NCBI GenBank assembly: GCA_963580455.1
Contig: OY756967.1
Span: 16,786,022 to 16,850,021 of the forward strand
Length of the DNA: 64,000 nucleotides
Reading direction: 5' to 3'
Origin: Euonymus europaeus
Taxonomy: Eukaryota > Streptophyta > Magnoliopsida > Celastrales > Celastraceae
Below, piece by piece: positions 10,811 to 22,077 of the stretch (position 1 is the stretch's first letter; each line of letters starts with the position of its first letter). The notes below the pieces were generated by a model. The model did not search any database and had not been told where the DNA came from. It worked only from the letters and a program-made list of their open reading frames with translations. The translations under genes and the position numbers were made by a program.

Positions 10811-11443
10811 CGCTTGATTTGAGGCAGAAACCAAAACAAATATAGTTTTGTAATTGAAGTGAGGCAGTTTTGATGTGCTTTGGCATTTTAATCATAACGT
10901 TTAATCCTAAAATTAGAACGAAAAGAATTAATTATATAAAAAAATCATAGACCTTATTTCCCGAGTTGCCATCGTCCATTAACAAAAAACATCCGTTAAT
11001 TAAAAGTATTAAGGACAAATGAATCATGGGTGGCTGGATTCAGTTTTTAAGAAAACAGAGAAAAAGAAGAGAACTTCACCATCATCATTCTGAATCATGG
11101 CTGGATTCATCCATTCGATACAGTTGATAATACATCACATGCATGAGATTTAGATGCGCATAGGCAAATGGCTAGAGTGGAAAGATTTTTAATCGTACCA
11201 ACCATAAAAATACTGTTTCTATAATATTTCTGCTGCGCTTGTACATTGGTTCAAAAGTAATCTTCAACTATGATTTATGAATGCAAAATCTATTTACAGT
11301 TGAAGCATCAATCATGAGTTACTAACTCAAGGATATCGTTTATCAATGGAAAACTTTGAATGACAGTTCAAGCATGAATTGAGATTAACCCCTCAAATGG
11401 GAATCATAACCAGCGCTTGTTAGAAAAGAAGCCAATTCCTGCA
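10811..11443. other. Intergenic region between the convergent PPR and LRR units
   Basis: AT-rich with no supported gene or repeat structure. Confidence 0.4.
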
Positions 11444-11491
11444 TCAAACTAGGAATTCTATGTCAGAAACTTCAAGAACTTTGTGGATGCT

Positions 11492-12072
11492 TGATAAAAA
11501 CATAACCAAGTGCGCGCTCATACACACATTTAACAGGTTCAACCATCCAACAAGCTCAATCAATTGTCACATATGGGCTGGTTGTAACCAACAAGCCCAA
11601 AAAGCTTTTTGCTTAGAAAACTTGTTGGCTGGCTGATTAAGGAAGGCATTTGCTCTCTTTATCAATAGATCACAACTCTCACATCTTAGCGATGTGGGAC
11701 GTTCGTATCAATACCCCCGCTTTACTAAGTCGACGTTCACATTGGATAACACTCAATGGGGGTCTTTCACTGGGCTGAGATCTTTACCCGTACTACTAGA
11801 TCCACTGGTAGCCCTTGCATGGCAGCGCAGTCCAATCCCATACCTGGACTAAGAGCGTAGAGACCGAACCGCTCTAATATCAATTGATAAGAACCTAACC
11901 AAGTGCGCGCTCATATACACATTTAGCAAGCCCAACCAATGATCACATATGTTACAACCAGCCCAATAAACTTTTTGCTTAGAAAATTTGTTGGCTGATT
12001 AAGGAAGACATTTGCCCTCCTTATCAATAGATCACAACTCTCACATCTTAGCAATATGGGACGTTCGTATCA
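11492..12072 (-). mobile_element. TRIM (miniature LTR retrotransposon) inside the last LRR exon
   Basis: A 581-bp element with two short LTRs: 11492-11710 (219 bp) and 11885-12072 (188 bp), both TGATAA...GTATCA. The internal region is only 174 bp. The flanking duplication is atgct/atgcc (four of five bases match). On the minus strand a weak primer-binding site, TGATATTAGAGC (11871-11882), follows the 5' LTR after one or two bases, and a purine tract (complement of 11711-11725) precedes the 3' LTR. There is no coding capacity. It lies within the coding sequence of the LRR gene: one copy of the target restores the LRR frame across the insertion. Confidence 0.9.
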
Positions 12073-12279
12073 ATGCCGATTGATTTTACAGCAAGATGAA
12101 AAGAATTTCCCTCAATACACCTGAGCATAACATCATAAGAAAATCATAAATCTATATACGTGACAGCAGAAACAACGAATTTTCCATGTCGAGGAATAGT
12201 GTCTTACATTTCTTTCAAAAAGGGGTGTTTATAAAAGGCATCAGCAATTCCCCCTGAAAATTGGTTATGATCCAAGTAC

Positions 12280-12796
12280 CTGAATTGTAATTAAGAGAGA
12301 ACAACATAAAACGCTCTTAACTACAAGCAGGGGTAGCAAAATCCATAAACCAAGAATCGATGAGTCTTCCTAACATTTCCTAGTTTCGGAAGTGATAAAA
12401 GTGAAAGTAGAAAATAAGTAAACAGGGCACTAAATGCCAACCAATAGATAAAGAAGCACAGCAATTGCAAGAAATTTAGGTGCAGCCACTGAACTTCTTT
12501 TAAGAGTGCGTGCCATTAATTTTACATCAGTTCCTAACAGTTTCAATCAACTACCAGCTTTTCTGACTGCAAATAGCATATTTAGGGGCCTCATTCCTCA
12601 TGGTCTGAAGAACCATTACTTGCATATTACTAGGACCGTACACACCGCGAGTGAAATTCCTTAGCTCAAAACCTAAGACTAGGTATTCTCAAAGATGTTA
12701 AGTTTCACTTGTTACTGTTTGTTAGCACGTTAAAATAATAGAAACAAGCCAATCATGAATGTTTTTGAATCAGAATTAGCTCTTGTGGCTAAAAGA
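12280..12796. other. Intron sequence of the LRR pseudogene, left of the Copia element
   Basis: AT-rich non-coding DNA. It contains cagaa at 12771-12775, which matches the five bases after the right end of the Copia element (17696-17700) and is a candidate target duplication. About 20 bases of unexplained sequence lie between it and the recognisable LTR. Confidence 0.5.
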
Positions 12797-13048
12797 TGAG
12801 ACACTTTACCGTTGAAGCACCAGATTTGAAACAGAGATTCAAAATACTGGTTTGACATGAAGAAGAAGAAACATTGAATTGGGCTGGGCTTAAAGATGAG
12901 ATCATTAACCCAAGCTAACTAAAGACAAGAATAAAATAGGCCCAAGCACCCAAAAATAAGGGCTTCGTCTTCTTTAACATAACACCAGGGGCTTCGTCTT
13001 CTTCACCAGGGGCTTCGTCTTCTTGGTTTCATCTTCTTACACTTAACA
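12797..13048 (-). repeat. Truncated 3' LTR of the decayed Copia element
   Basis: Matches 17441-17695 with small indels. The first 180 or so bases found in the other LTR are missing. Confidence 0.85.
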
Positions 13049-13067
13049 TCCCCCTGCAAGCTGAACA

Positions 13068-13520
13068 TTATCGAATGTTCAGCTTGGAGAGAAATTTCTT
13101 CAGGCTCAAGATTGAGATTCCTTTGGTGAGTAAATCTCCTAGTTGTTCTGTAGTTTTAGTGTATTGCAGTCTAATGACACCTTTTGCTACTTTGTCTCTG
13201 GTGAAATGGCAGTCTAGGTCGATGTGTTTTGTGCGTTTGTGAAACACAGGATTGCTTGCAATATGGATCGCTGCTTGGTTGTCGCAATACAAATCCATGG
13301 GATAAGGTATGTGAATGCTAAGTTCTTGAAAAATATTTCCAATCCATTGGAGTTCTGCAACTGTGACTGCCATGGCCCAGTACTCTGCTTCAGTGGAGGA
13401 TCGGGAAATAACTAGTTGCTTCTTGGATTTCCAAGACACCAGTGAATCTCCTAGTTTGATGCAAAATCCAGTGACTGATTTTCGAGTGTCGATGCATGCA
13501 TGATGCCCAGTCAGAATCAC
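13068..13520 (-). pseudogene. Copia RNase H segment
   Basis: Contains [44 protein letters not shown] and [13 protein letters not shown], the standard Copia RNase H blocks, and ends just before the purine tract. It is in a different frame from the RT segment. Confidence 0.88.
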
Positions 13521-14496
13521 AATAGGCTTTCACCTGCATATTGTCAGTAGCAGAATAGAACAACCCTAGAGTATACATTCCTCTAATATATCGTAAAATT
13601 CGTTGTGCTCCTCTTAGATGTAAATCAGTAGGAGAATTCATGTATTGTGCTAGAGTGTTAACAGCATCAGATAAATCAGGCCTAGTGATTGTGAGATACA
13701 TTAGTTTTCCTACTAATTTCCTATACTCAGTAGGATTTGATAAAGGTTCACCAACACTAGTAGACATTTTTAGGTTTATGTCAACAGGAGAATTTACTGT
13801 TTTAGCATCCATGAATCTTGTCTCTTTTAGAATGTCTAAAGCATATTTTCGTTGATTGATAAAGAAACCTTTATGTGATTTAGTAACCTCAAGACCTAGA
13901 AAATATGTGAGAGTGCCTAGATCTTTAATTTTAAAACAAGAACTAATAAAAGTTTTAATTTCTTTAATAAGTTCAATATTATTTTCCCCAAGAGCCATAT
14001 CATCCACATATAGGAGTAACAAGACTATGTCATTATCACGTTTATAATAAAATAGAGAGTAATCAGCCTTGCTTTGGATAAAATCAAAACTCAGCAATGC
14101 TTGTTTACACTTTGTATTCCATTGCCTAGAGGCTTGCTTTAACCCATATAAAGATTTATTTAATTTACAAACTAGGCCTTTACATTCTTTATCATACCCC
14201 GGAGGAAGTCTCATATATACTTCCTCATCTAATTCTCCATTAAGAAAAGTATTGTGAACATCAAGATGATGTACATGCCAGTTTTTAATACTTGCTAAAG
14301 CTAGAAAAATTCTAACAGTTGTAATCTTTATTACTGGAGCAAGAGCAACTAATCTAGCCTTATATCTCTCTATTGTACCATTTGGATTGTATTTAATCTT
14401 ATACACCCACTTAGAACCTATAGCTTTCCTCCCCAATGGCAGTGTTACTAGATCCCATGTGTTGTTTGCTTGAAGTGCATTCATTTCATTTTCCAT
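13390..14496 (-). pseudogene. Copia reverse transcriptase segment
   Basis: Shows the Copia RT pattern: NNTWDLV, KWVYKIKYNPNG, LDVHNTFLNGELDEEVYM, KLNKSLYGLKQA and the catalytic LLLYVDDM box near 13990. A junction after RLVAL skips residues expected before the active site, which suggests an internal deletion. The end runs out of frame into RNase H. Confidence 0.88.
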
Positions 14497-14959
14497 AGCC
14501 TATCTCCAGTTATTGCTTTTCACTGCCTCACTATATCTAGTTGGTTCCATGTGTATCAATGGCAGCAAGAAAAGCTTGATGAGATGCAGAAAAATTTATC
14601 ATGCTCACACTTTTACAATAATCATTATAAAGCAAATCAGTGCATGGTAAAGTAACAACATTGCATTCATAATCATGTAAATATTTTGGTAGTCTACTGA
14701 TTCTTTTATTATGTGTTTGACTATCTTGATCACATGATACATGACTTTCTGAAGAAGTTCCTATAGAGCTAACTTCTTCCTCCTGGCATCTATCTTTTGT
14801 AACCTATATCTTTTCTATGTCTGTGTTTTGAATAAATGGAAATATTTCTTCTTTAAAAATGACATCCCTGCTAATGAATATTTCCATGACTTTATATCCT
14901 TTAACTCTAATTTGGTATCCTAGGAACACACAAGCCTTAGATTTTGGTTCAAACTTTGA

Positions 14960-15860
14960 CTATAAAGGCCTGTTAGTCCTAGCTATGCAAAAACATCTAA
15001 AAATTTTAAGTTCTTCATAATCATATTCCCTTCCAAACAGTATGTGATATGATGTCTTCTTATTTAAAATATTTGTAGGCAATCTATTTATTAGGAAGGC
15101 TGCTGTTTGAATACAGTGACTCCAATATTCCTCAAGTAAACCTGAATGTATTCTAATAGACCTAGCAACATTTAATAGATGCTGGTGTTTCCTTTCTACC
15201 ACACCATTTTGTTGTGGTGTGTAAATACAAGTCTTTTGATGAATTATTCCATGTCTAGCATAAAAATCATTCATTAGGAACTCATTTCCATTATCTGTTC
15301 TGAAACATTTAATCTTTTTCTCAAACTGTGTTAATACATGTTCTACAAAATGCTCAATATGTGTTCTGGTCTCTGATTTGTTTTTCATTAAAAAAATCCA
15401 TGTAGCTCTTGAATGATCATCAACTATGGTCAAGAAAAACCTATATCCTTCTATTGATTCAACATGACTTGGACCCCATATATCCAGATGTAGTGGAACT
15501 TAAGCTAAAAGGTTTTCTTTTCATTTTACTAAAACAACATACATCACAATCTTGCATACTCTTAATCTTTTCAGGAAGCATTTTTGTTACATTAGGAGAA
15601 GGGTGGCCTAGCCTATAATGCCAAACCCTAGTAGTCACAGAATTAATACTATACTTAGATTCTAGTTCTTCCTTGACCTCAAAAGTTCTCTTGATACCCA
15701 TGTCCATCAAATATAGTCCATTATGCAAGATTCCCATTCCACTCTTCTTGTATGTGTTTAGATCCTGCATTAGACACCTATCATTTGTGAAATTCAGAGT
15801 AATGTTATTATCTCTTGTCAACTTACTTACTGAAATTAAATTAAAAGAGAATTTAGGCAC
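14960..15860 (-). pseudogene. Copia integrase segment
   Basis: Two frames together cover the integrase. The first (15459-15860) has the pre-integrase HHCC zinc region (VWHYRLGHPS ... CDVCCFSK). The second (14960-15433) has the catalytic core with IVDDHSR, FRTDNGNEF and QNGVVERKH, supplying the D, D and E residues. The frameshift and stops between and after them make it non-functional. Confidence 0.85.
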
Positions 15861-15905
15861 GCATAAAACACCTTTAAGATTTAATTTTCCACCAAAAGAT
15901 AATGT

Positions 15906-16277
15906 TCAAATGGCTATAATAGGTAATGTGCTTTTATCAGGCAATGTAACAGTGCAATCATTCACCATATCATATGATCTCAACAAATGTATATCACACA
16001 CAATATGATCTGTAGCACCACTGTCAATTATCCATTTATAAGCTAAATGTTTAGATTCATTACCTCCTACTCCAGTAGCTTGGTTGACAAATGTTGAGAC
16101 ATGCTCATAATTTCCAATCTTAGCCTTGATGTAAGACATGAATTCCATTAGCTTGTCATCTATCATCTCTGTTTTGTGGCCATTTGGAACAGAAGTCTCA
16201 ACTTGGTTAGCTGTGTACTGCTTCCTTTGATAAGTGCCATTGTTTGCTTTCTGCCTTTTTCCATCTGGGAATCCCAC
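15906..16277 (-). pseudogene. Copia protease segment
   Basis: Contains WIIDSGATDHIVCD, the aspartic protease active-site motif D-S-G-A of Copia elements, near 16000-16030. The frame is cut off from gag and integrase by stops and frame changes. Confidence 0.82.
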
Positions 16278-16305
16278 CAGTTTGAAACATTGTTCTACAT
16301 TATGA

Positions 16306-17244
16306 TTATTTCTTTTGCAATATTTGCAGAACAGCTGCTCCTTCTTTCCTTGGAAACCTTCTTTCTGTGGTATTCTTTGTTATATGCTGATTTTTGAATT
16401 GAATTGATCCTCCAGTGTTGTGCCCTTGAAAATTCATTGCCATAGAATCTGAATTGCTTGTCTTGCACATGTTCAGCTGTGTTTCCTCCGCCTTGATTAT
16501 ACCCAAGGCCTTGTTAATTTCAGGTAGAGGCTCCATCATTCATATCTGTCGACTAAGTCCACGATATGTATCATTAAGCCCCATTAAAAACTGTGTTAAC
16601 ATTTCTCTTTGATGCTTAACATGTGCCTTGCTGCAACCACATCTTCCCTGTTCATCTAATTGATCATGCTGCTCCCACAGTGATTTGAGTCTAGTGTAGT
16701 ACTCCATGACACTTGAGTTCTCTTGTCTGATACAATATAATTTCCTGTAGATTGCAAAGAATCTAGCCCCATTGAAGGATGAGAACCTGTCTTTTATATC
16801 CATCCATAGATCATGTGCAGTGTCTTTGTCAGACATGCTAGCTAACACAGTTTCTGAAATGTTGTTTGTAATCCAGGTTTGTATGATGCAGTCACAGCTT
16901 GTCCAAGAAACATAATTTTCATCTCCTTCAGCTGGCATCATGAGAGTGTCATCAACAAAACCCACTTTGTTTCGGGTCTTAAGAGCTTTCATGGTGCGCT
17001 GACTCCACATGGTATAGTTCTCTCTAGTCAACTTGAAAGCAGTCAAGGTGCTGGTAGTAAGATCACCAGGAAGAATGGTGGTTGGATTCAGCAAAGTATT
17101 TTGAGAAACAGTGCCTCCCACAACTGTCGGATTCACCACTCCTTCATTCTGAATTTCAGGAATTGTTGGTGCATCAACCCTTGGAATCGTATTTTCTACT
17201 CTAGTTGTTGAAGTCATGTTGGCAGCGGATCTGGTATTCACCAT
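16306..17244 (-). pseudogene. Copia gag, disrupted
   Basis: The N-terminus MVNTRSAAN and the block FKLTRENYTMWSQRTMKALK, followed by the helical IYRKLYCIRQ...YYTRLKSLWEQHD region, identify a plant Copia Gag. The first frame stops at 16540 and continuation is in another frame to 16306. No clean zinc knuckle remains in one frame. Confidence 0.85.
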
Positions 17245-17260
17245 TAAGCCTCTAATACCA

Positions 17261-17695
17261 TGTAAAGAAGGATTGTTCTTGATAGATTCAGTAAAGAGAG
17301 AAAGAATAGTAGAGAGAAGAGAGAGAAAATCAAGGTTGTATATAAATATTCATTCATTAGTTTTCAGTTTTATAATAGATATTCAAACTACTCTTTTATA
17401 CATATTATTAAGACCAACGGTCAAGTGTTCCATCCACTGTGTGATGAGACACTTTACCGTTGAAGCACCAGATTTGAAACAGAGATTCAAAATACTTGTT
17501 TGACCTGAAGAAGAAGAAACATTGAATTGGGCTGGGCTTAAAGATGAGACCATTAACCCAAGCTAACTAAAGACAAGAATAAAATAGGCCCAATAATAAG
17601 GCCCAAGCACCCAAAAATAAGGGCTTCGTCTTCTTGAACATAACACCAGGGGCTTCGTCTTCTTCACCAGGGGCTTCGTCTTCTTACACTTAACA
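17261..17695 (-). repeat. 5' LTR of the decayed Copia element
   Basis: The 435-bp complete LTR. Its part from 17441 rightward matches 12797-13048. It carries two or three tandem GGGCTTCGTCTTCTT units near its coding-strand start. Confidence 0.88.
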
Positions 17696-18414
17696 CAGAA
17701 CGTGAATTGTTAAGATGGAAAGTATCTTTTCAACTTACATAAGTAAAATCATTCATCAATGTATCACTGTTCAATGACAAGTCTGATATATTATCAAAGG
17801 GGAAGAGATGATAAGTAAGAAACTTACAAGTACGTTAATCTGGGGATATAAGGAACCACTCCAGACATTTTGTTCAGCGATGGGTACCTAAAAACCAACA
17901 ATTTGTAAACTTACTAACTTTTATGACATGAGAAAAATGAACACCAAGATAGAATCTCAGTTTCCACAATATAGAACTTCCATGAATAACAAAAACTTGT
18001 AGCCCACATAAGTCATAGAGAGAGAAAAGGAAAGAAAAAAAAAGTCTACAAGATTTCCAAATTGGCTAAGGTTGAAAGCTGTGATGTAATTCCTCCAGTG
18101 AGGTAGTTGTTATTCAGATAACTGCACATTAGAATTGCAATTAAAACTACCAAGATTAGGATTTTTTTTTCATACAGTAAAAAATCAGTTTGGTAACAAT
18201 AAATTTCACGACTCATCAACTTAGAGGTTACAAAGAGCAGGAAAGCAGGGGTTGAACTATAAAACAGTCTTATCAAATAACTGTATAAAAACAGTACATA
18301 TTTTCACCATCAGATTAAATATTTAATCTCGACGAAGCAAGCACTCTCTCCACACCCTTTACCAAATCTTGCTTTCAAGTCAAATTTTCTTGAAAAAGTA
18401 GAAACTTGCGTTGA

Positions 18415-19950
18415 ATGGCCCACTCACTATTTTTGTCACATGTTTGTTCCTTTCAGCCCCTAAACAAGCCAGGTAGGTTCTTCTCCCTTCCCAATTAATT
18501 TTTTTTTAACAGAAAAAACTAATTTTGAACTGAAATTTGATGCTTAGCAGGTACAATTACTGGGTTTTCAATTGAGAGAAAGATTCTTGGAGCAAATGTG
18601 TTATCCAAGCACTCCAGAGCTACAAAGTTTCGAACTTTGGAGGCTAAGGTACAAAAGAGAGTGTTATTTTTAAGTAATAAACTAACAATGCTGTTGATTC
18701 TTAATTTAGTACATTTGTAGAGGAAACTAAAGTTGTTTTGATCTGGGTTCAATAGGCTACAAATAGTAATCAAACTACCAAGCGAAACAGCATAATCTGC
18801 GCATATTGTGATGGAAATGGTAAGTTAAATTTAATTTGTTCTTCTTTTACTTCGTCTTCTTGTCCTTTTTAATCTATTTGTTTCTATCAATGAGACTGAA
18901 ATAATTTCATTGCTAATTATTTGATACTGTAGAGTAAACTTGTAATTTGCTTTCTCCTCAAGTTCTCTGATTCCAGAGAGGCTTCTCATTCAACTAGAAG
19001 TAGAGTTTCGTTCATACGTAACTTTGATCTTAATAACTTATAAGTCCTTTTTTATGAGGCTCTATGCTAATCAGTGTCCTTCTGTCATTGTTTTTGTGCT
19101 CTCTTTTTTCTTCCAAACTTACTTTTGTGCTTGTCTCCTATAACTTTTTGTTAAGTAGTTAATATTTCTAGTGAAATAATTCATTTCATCTTGAGCTTAA
19201 TGCTACATATCAAGACTTGAGCTCATAGTTTCTTATCATGCAACCCAAAACACCAGGTGCTGTGCTATGTTCTCAGTGCAAAGGAAATGGAGTTAATTCA
19301 GTCTACCGCTTCAATGGACAGTTTAAAGCTGGTGGACTGTATTGGCTTTGCAAGTGTGCACATTAAACTGCTCTCCCCATATAAGTGGGATTTTTTCTAT
19401 TGTTATCTCTTGGATCTAACTTCGAGTTAGCGTAACATACCATTTAGTTATGGTCTCTTTCATCTCCATTAGCATAACCATCAAAGCCCATTTTCATGTA
19501 TTAGCATCTATGTTGGATTTTAAGGTTAAGAACAACACATAGACAAAGTGCAAAAACCATCAAAGCCTCTTTCCTATTTCCTTCATGGTGCGTAGGATTT
19601 ATAGAGAACTTTCTTCATAATTTGGAGAAAAATTAATATTTTTTCACCTATTGCATGGTACCGCTTAAATAAACATTAAAGAATATGACCTTTTACATCC
19701 ATATTCTCAAATCCTCATCGCCAGTCATTTTGTCTGCTTAAAGAGAGAGATCAAATAAACACAAATGCCTTTTATCATGAAATGTGCAGTTTGTAATGGT
19801 TTTAAACACACTTTTGTGAGTTTGGGAACATATAATGGTTTCTTTTCATATGGGTTATATGTTCCTGCATGTAGAGGTAAGAACATTCTATGTGGCAACT
19901 ATAATGGAGGTGGCTCTGTTGGTGGATTCATGAGCACTCAAAATGATTGA
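18415..19950 (+). CDS. BSD2-like DnaJ-type zinc-finger protein, five exons, two zinc ligands changed
   Basis: BUNDLE SHEATH DEFECTIVE 2 is a small plastid chaperone for Rubisco large-subunit assembly. Five exons (18415-18472, 18551-18648, 18756-18819, 19257-19353, 19875-19950), all with GT...AG introns and compatible phases, give an unbroken 130-residue product, close to the usual length of the family. Residues 1-52 resemble a Ser/Lys-rich plastid transit peptide. The C-terminal half has the four CxxCxGxG modules: CAYCDGNG (67-74), CSQCKGNG (78-85), YWLCKGKN (102-109) and CGNYNGGG (112-119). Tyr102 and Tyr115 stand where the family has Cys; each needs only TGT to TAT. The ending GGFMSTQND is typical. 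The gene lies on the opposite strand inside an intron of the LRR pseudogene. Retained introns argue for DNA-level duplication, not retroposition. It may be a decaying paralogue or a divergent one. Confidence 0.8.
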
Positions 19951-21240
19951 AATTTTTTAAGAACACCATCTTTGAAGACTTCTTTAATTTTTTTTCCCTG
20001 CATTTTTGCTCTGTATCTCATATGGAAATACTATTTACTGAGATGCAAACACTCTCATCTAAATTTTGATGTGCTTCTTTTTGTTTTTGTGACAAAAGAT
20101 GCTTGGTAAAAAATTTAGAAACAAATTATGAGAAGCTACTTTTTGCTTATTCTTGTGTGTTTCCAGAGGCAACTAGGTGTAAATCTTATTTGAGCAAGAT
20201 ATGGTAAAGAGTGTGGAGAGAGTGCTTGCTTCCTCGTGATCTTTTGGTGATGAGCCGCACAAGTCAAGATATATTTATGAAAGCCTAAAATCTCTAGTAC
20301 AAGAATAGTTTGTTGCCTCTCCAAGAAAGATATTTTAAATAGAAGCACAACGCAATCTAAGTACTCTTTTTGTTAATAAACCGTTTGTAAATATTAGACA
20401 ATGCAAGCCTATAACAGTCATTCCATAAAAGATAAAATTTTATCAAAAAATAATAAACTATATACATTGTGAAAATTGACTGGTCAATGCTACACGTGTC
20501 ATCATATGGTGTGGACGGTATGTAAACCGTTTATTGACACAACAGGATTCTAGTAAAGCCCGGAAAGCAGCCGTCAAAGTGAATAAGCTCCCTTATAGTG
20601 CCCACCAAATGATTGTTCCCAAGATCCCTTATATATGACCGAAGATGTCCAAAGAGAAACAAGAGACATAATATGAATTTTCCATTATAGAAGAAAGTAA
20701 GTTGAAGAGAGAGTAGTACAAGCGCCGTAGACTCTTTAAGTTTCACAATTCTGCCGGGCTTCTCCCAGAAAAACGATTTTCTTGAAGGTAGAGATAACGA
20801 AGTTCTGGAAGATTCACAAGCTCCTTTGGGATTTCCCCTTTGAAATCATTGAAGCTTAGATAACTGCAGAGTTCTCGGCTAATTGGTCCCTAAATTTGGA
20901 AATATCCCCCACTGCCACTATACTCCCTTGTAAAAACATATTACTTTCAAATATATCTAGATTTCTCACAGATGGGTCAAACTCCCCAATATCAGGAGGA
21001 ATGACATCTTGCAGCTTATTCCACCTCAAATTACTGAAAGACAATAAAATAGCAGTTAAAGAAGAATCAACAGAGGCACAAAAGTATAAATATGCAGAAC
21101 TTGGATTACAAAACAATTTCACTCAAAGTAAGACATATAGTGACAAACTGTACAGTATTCTAAGGCGCTTCAATCGCCCAATTTGGGAAGGAATAGGCCC
21201 AGTCAATTTGTTATTGTGGAGATCCCTGTAGTCTTAGCAT

Positions 21241-21292
21241 AAATCCATACAAGATTAAGAGCATTTTGAAAAAAGATACATAGGCATCATAA
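21241..21292. other. Short spacer upstream of the surviving LRR exons
   Basis: No feature seen. Sequence shared with 24041 begins about 21293. Confidence 0.4.
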
Positions 21293-21580
21293 AAACATCC
21301 CATTAATCCATAATTATAAAGATTGATAAAATTAAGTGTAGTATCTCATTTTTGTACCGATAGAATATTGTTGTTAAACTTTTTAATTGTAATTGATCGC
21401 TAATTAAATAAAAACAAAAAAACAAAAAGGAGAAGTCCCATAGCCCAAATCCAAAAGAAAGTCTAAAATATCCAATTGACATGGCCCAATCTCAATTCAT
21501 TAACCCAACTAAAGCCTAAACTAAAACCCAATAAACCTGACCCAGTTCTCCAATTCAAAAAATCAATTGAAGTTCAAAAC
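21293..21580 (+). repeat. First copy of a duplicated flank around the gypsy element
   Basis: Matches 24041-24330 closely: 'atcccattaatccata', 'gtgtagtatc-cattttt', 'agcccaaatccaaaag' and 'cccaataaacctgacc'. It stops exactly at the gypsy LTR start (21581). The part from TGTAGTATC resembles the start of another LTR, but the match also extends about 45 bp to its left. Confidence 0.85.
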
Positions 21581-22049
21581 TGATGTAGGACAAGTGGAGT
21601 TTGCATTCAAGGAATATTTTATTTGGAATGAGACTGAATTGGAAAGGAATAAGTCTAATATTGCAGCTAGGAAGAAACGGCCGTATCTTTTGATTCAGTG
21701 ATCCGTTTCTTTATTATAATATGTTTTCAGAAAAGAAATTTCGTGTTCTACACATTTTAAGAAGACTTTGTCGCCATAATAGCTGCCCTGGATCTTAATT
21801 ACTTTATTTTCCTTAGCTGCGCGGATTTCCTATTTTGTTGCGCATTAATTTATTTGTTTCCTATTTTATTTTGGTTTCCTTTGTTCTAGGGTTTGGTATG
21901 TACTATAAATACCACCCCATATTTATGTTGGAGATAGTTTTGATCATTATTCTAAATAAGACGGCTATTGTCCTTTTGTTCCTATTGGAATTGTGATATT
22001 TGCCTTGAATTATCATTGTATAATTCGGGTTGTTGCTTTCGCTTCGTCA
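21581..22049 (+). repeat. 5' LTR of the pol-deleted gypsy element
   Basis: Bounded by TGATG at the left and CGTCA two bases before the primer-binding site. The first 47 bp are repeated at 23994-24040. Confidence 0.85.
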
Positions 22050-22077
22050 AGTGGTATCAGAGGAAGTGTTCTATCCT

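Larger units (their letters stand above)
12797..17695 (-). mobile_element. Decayed Copia LTR retrotransposon in an intron of the LRR pseudogene
   Basis: The right LTR (17261-17695, 435 bp, TGTAAAG...CTTAACA on the plus strand) is complete. The left LTR keeps only its last part (about 12797-13048). The primer-binding site TGGTATTAGAGG (minus, 17249-17260) abuts the 5' LTR, and a purine tract (complement of 13049-13060) precedes the 3' LTR. Gag, protease, integrase, reverse transcriptase and RNase H follow in Copia order on the minus strand, but in several frames with stops. The LTR contains repeats of GGGGCTTCGTCTTCTT. Confidence 0.9.
11444..21225 (-). pseudogene. Extracellular leucine-rich-repeat protein gene, broken by insertions and frameshifts
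   Basis: The minus strand carries a series of LRR exons, mostly 72 nt with matching phase and GT-AG borders: 21154-21225 (DLHNNKLTGPIPSQIG), 20970-21033 (NLRWNKLQDVIPPDIG), about 20720-20863 (YLSFNDFKGEIPKEL, then LYLQENRF), 20544-20627 (NNHLVGTIRELI), 18050-18121 (YLNNNYLTGGI), 17828-17887 (NKMSGVVP), 12208-12279 (YLDHNQFSGGIADAFYKH) and a last exon 12073-12120 plus 11444-11491 (IEGNSFH to HKVLEVSDIEFLV, stop). The order and content fit a plant secreted LRR family. Damage: one exon is 64 nt instead of 72, there is a frameshift with a stop near 20740, another exon is 60 nt, a TRIM interrupts the last exon, a Copia element and a second gene sit in introns, and the 5' exons (signal peptide) are missing beyond 21230, where other repeats begin. 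I infer a pseudogene. Confidence 0.85.

Noticed and set aside
11870..11900. Possible tRNA remnant near the TRIM
   Set aside because: The resemblance is only the primer-binding site; no cloverleaf forms.
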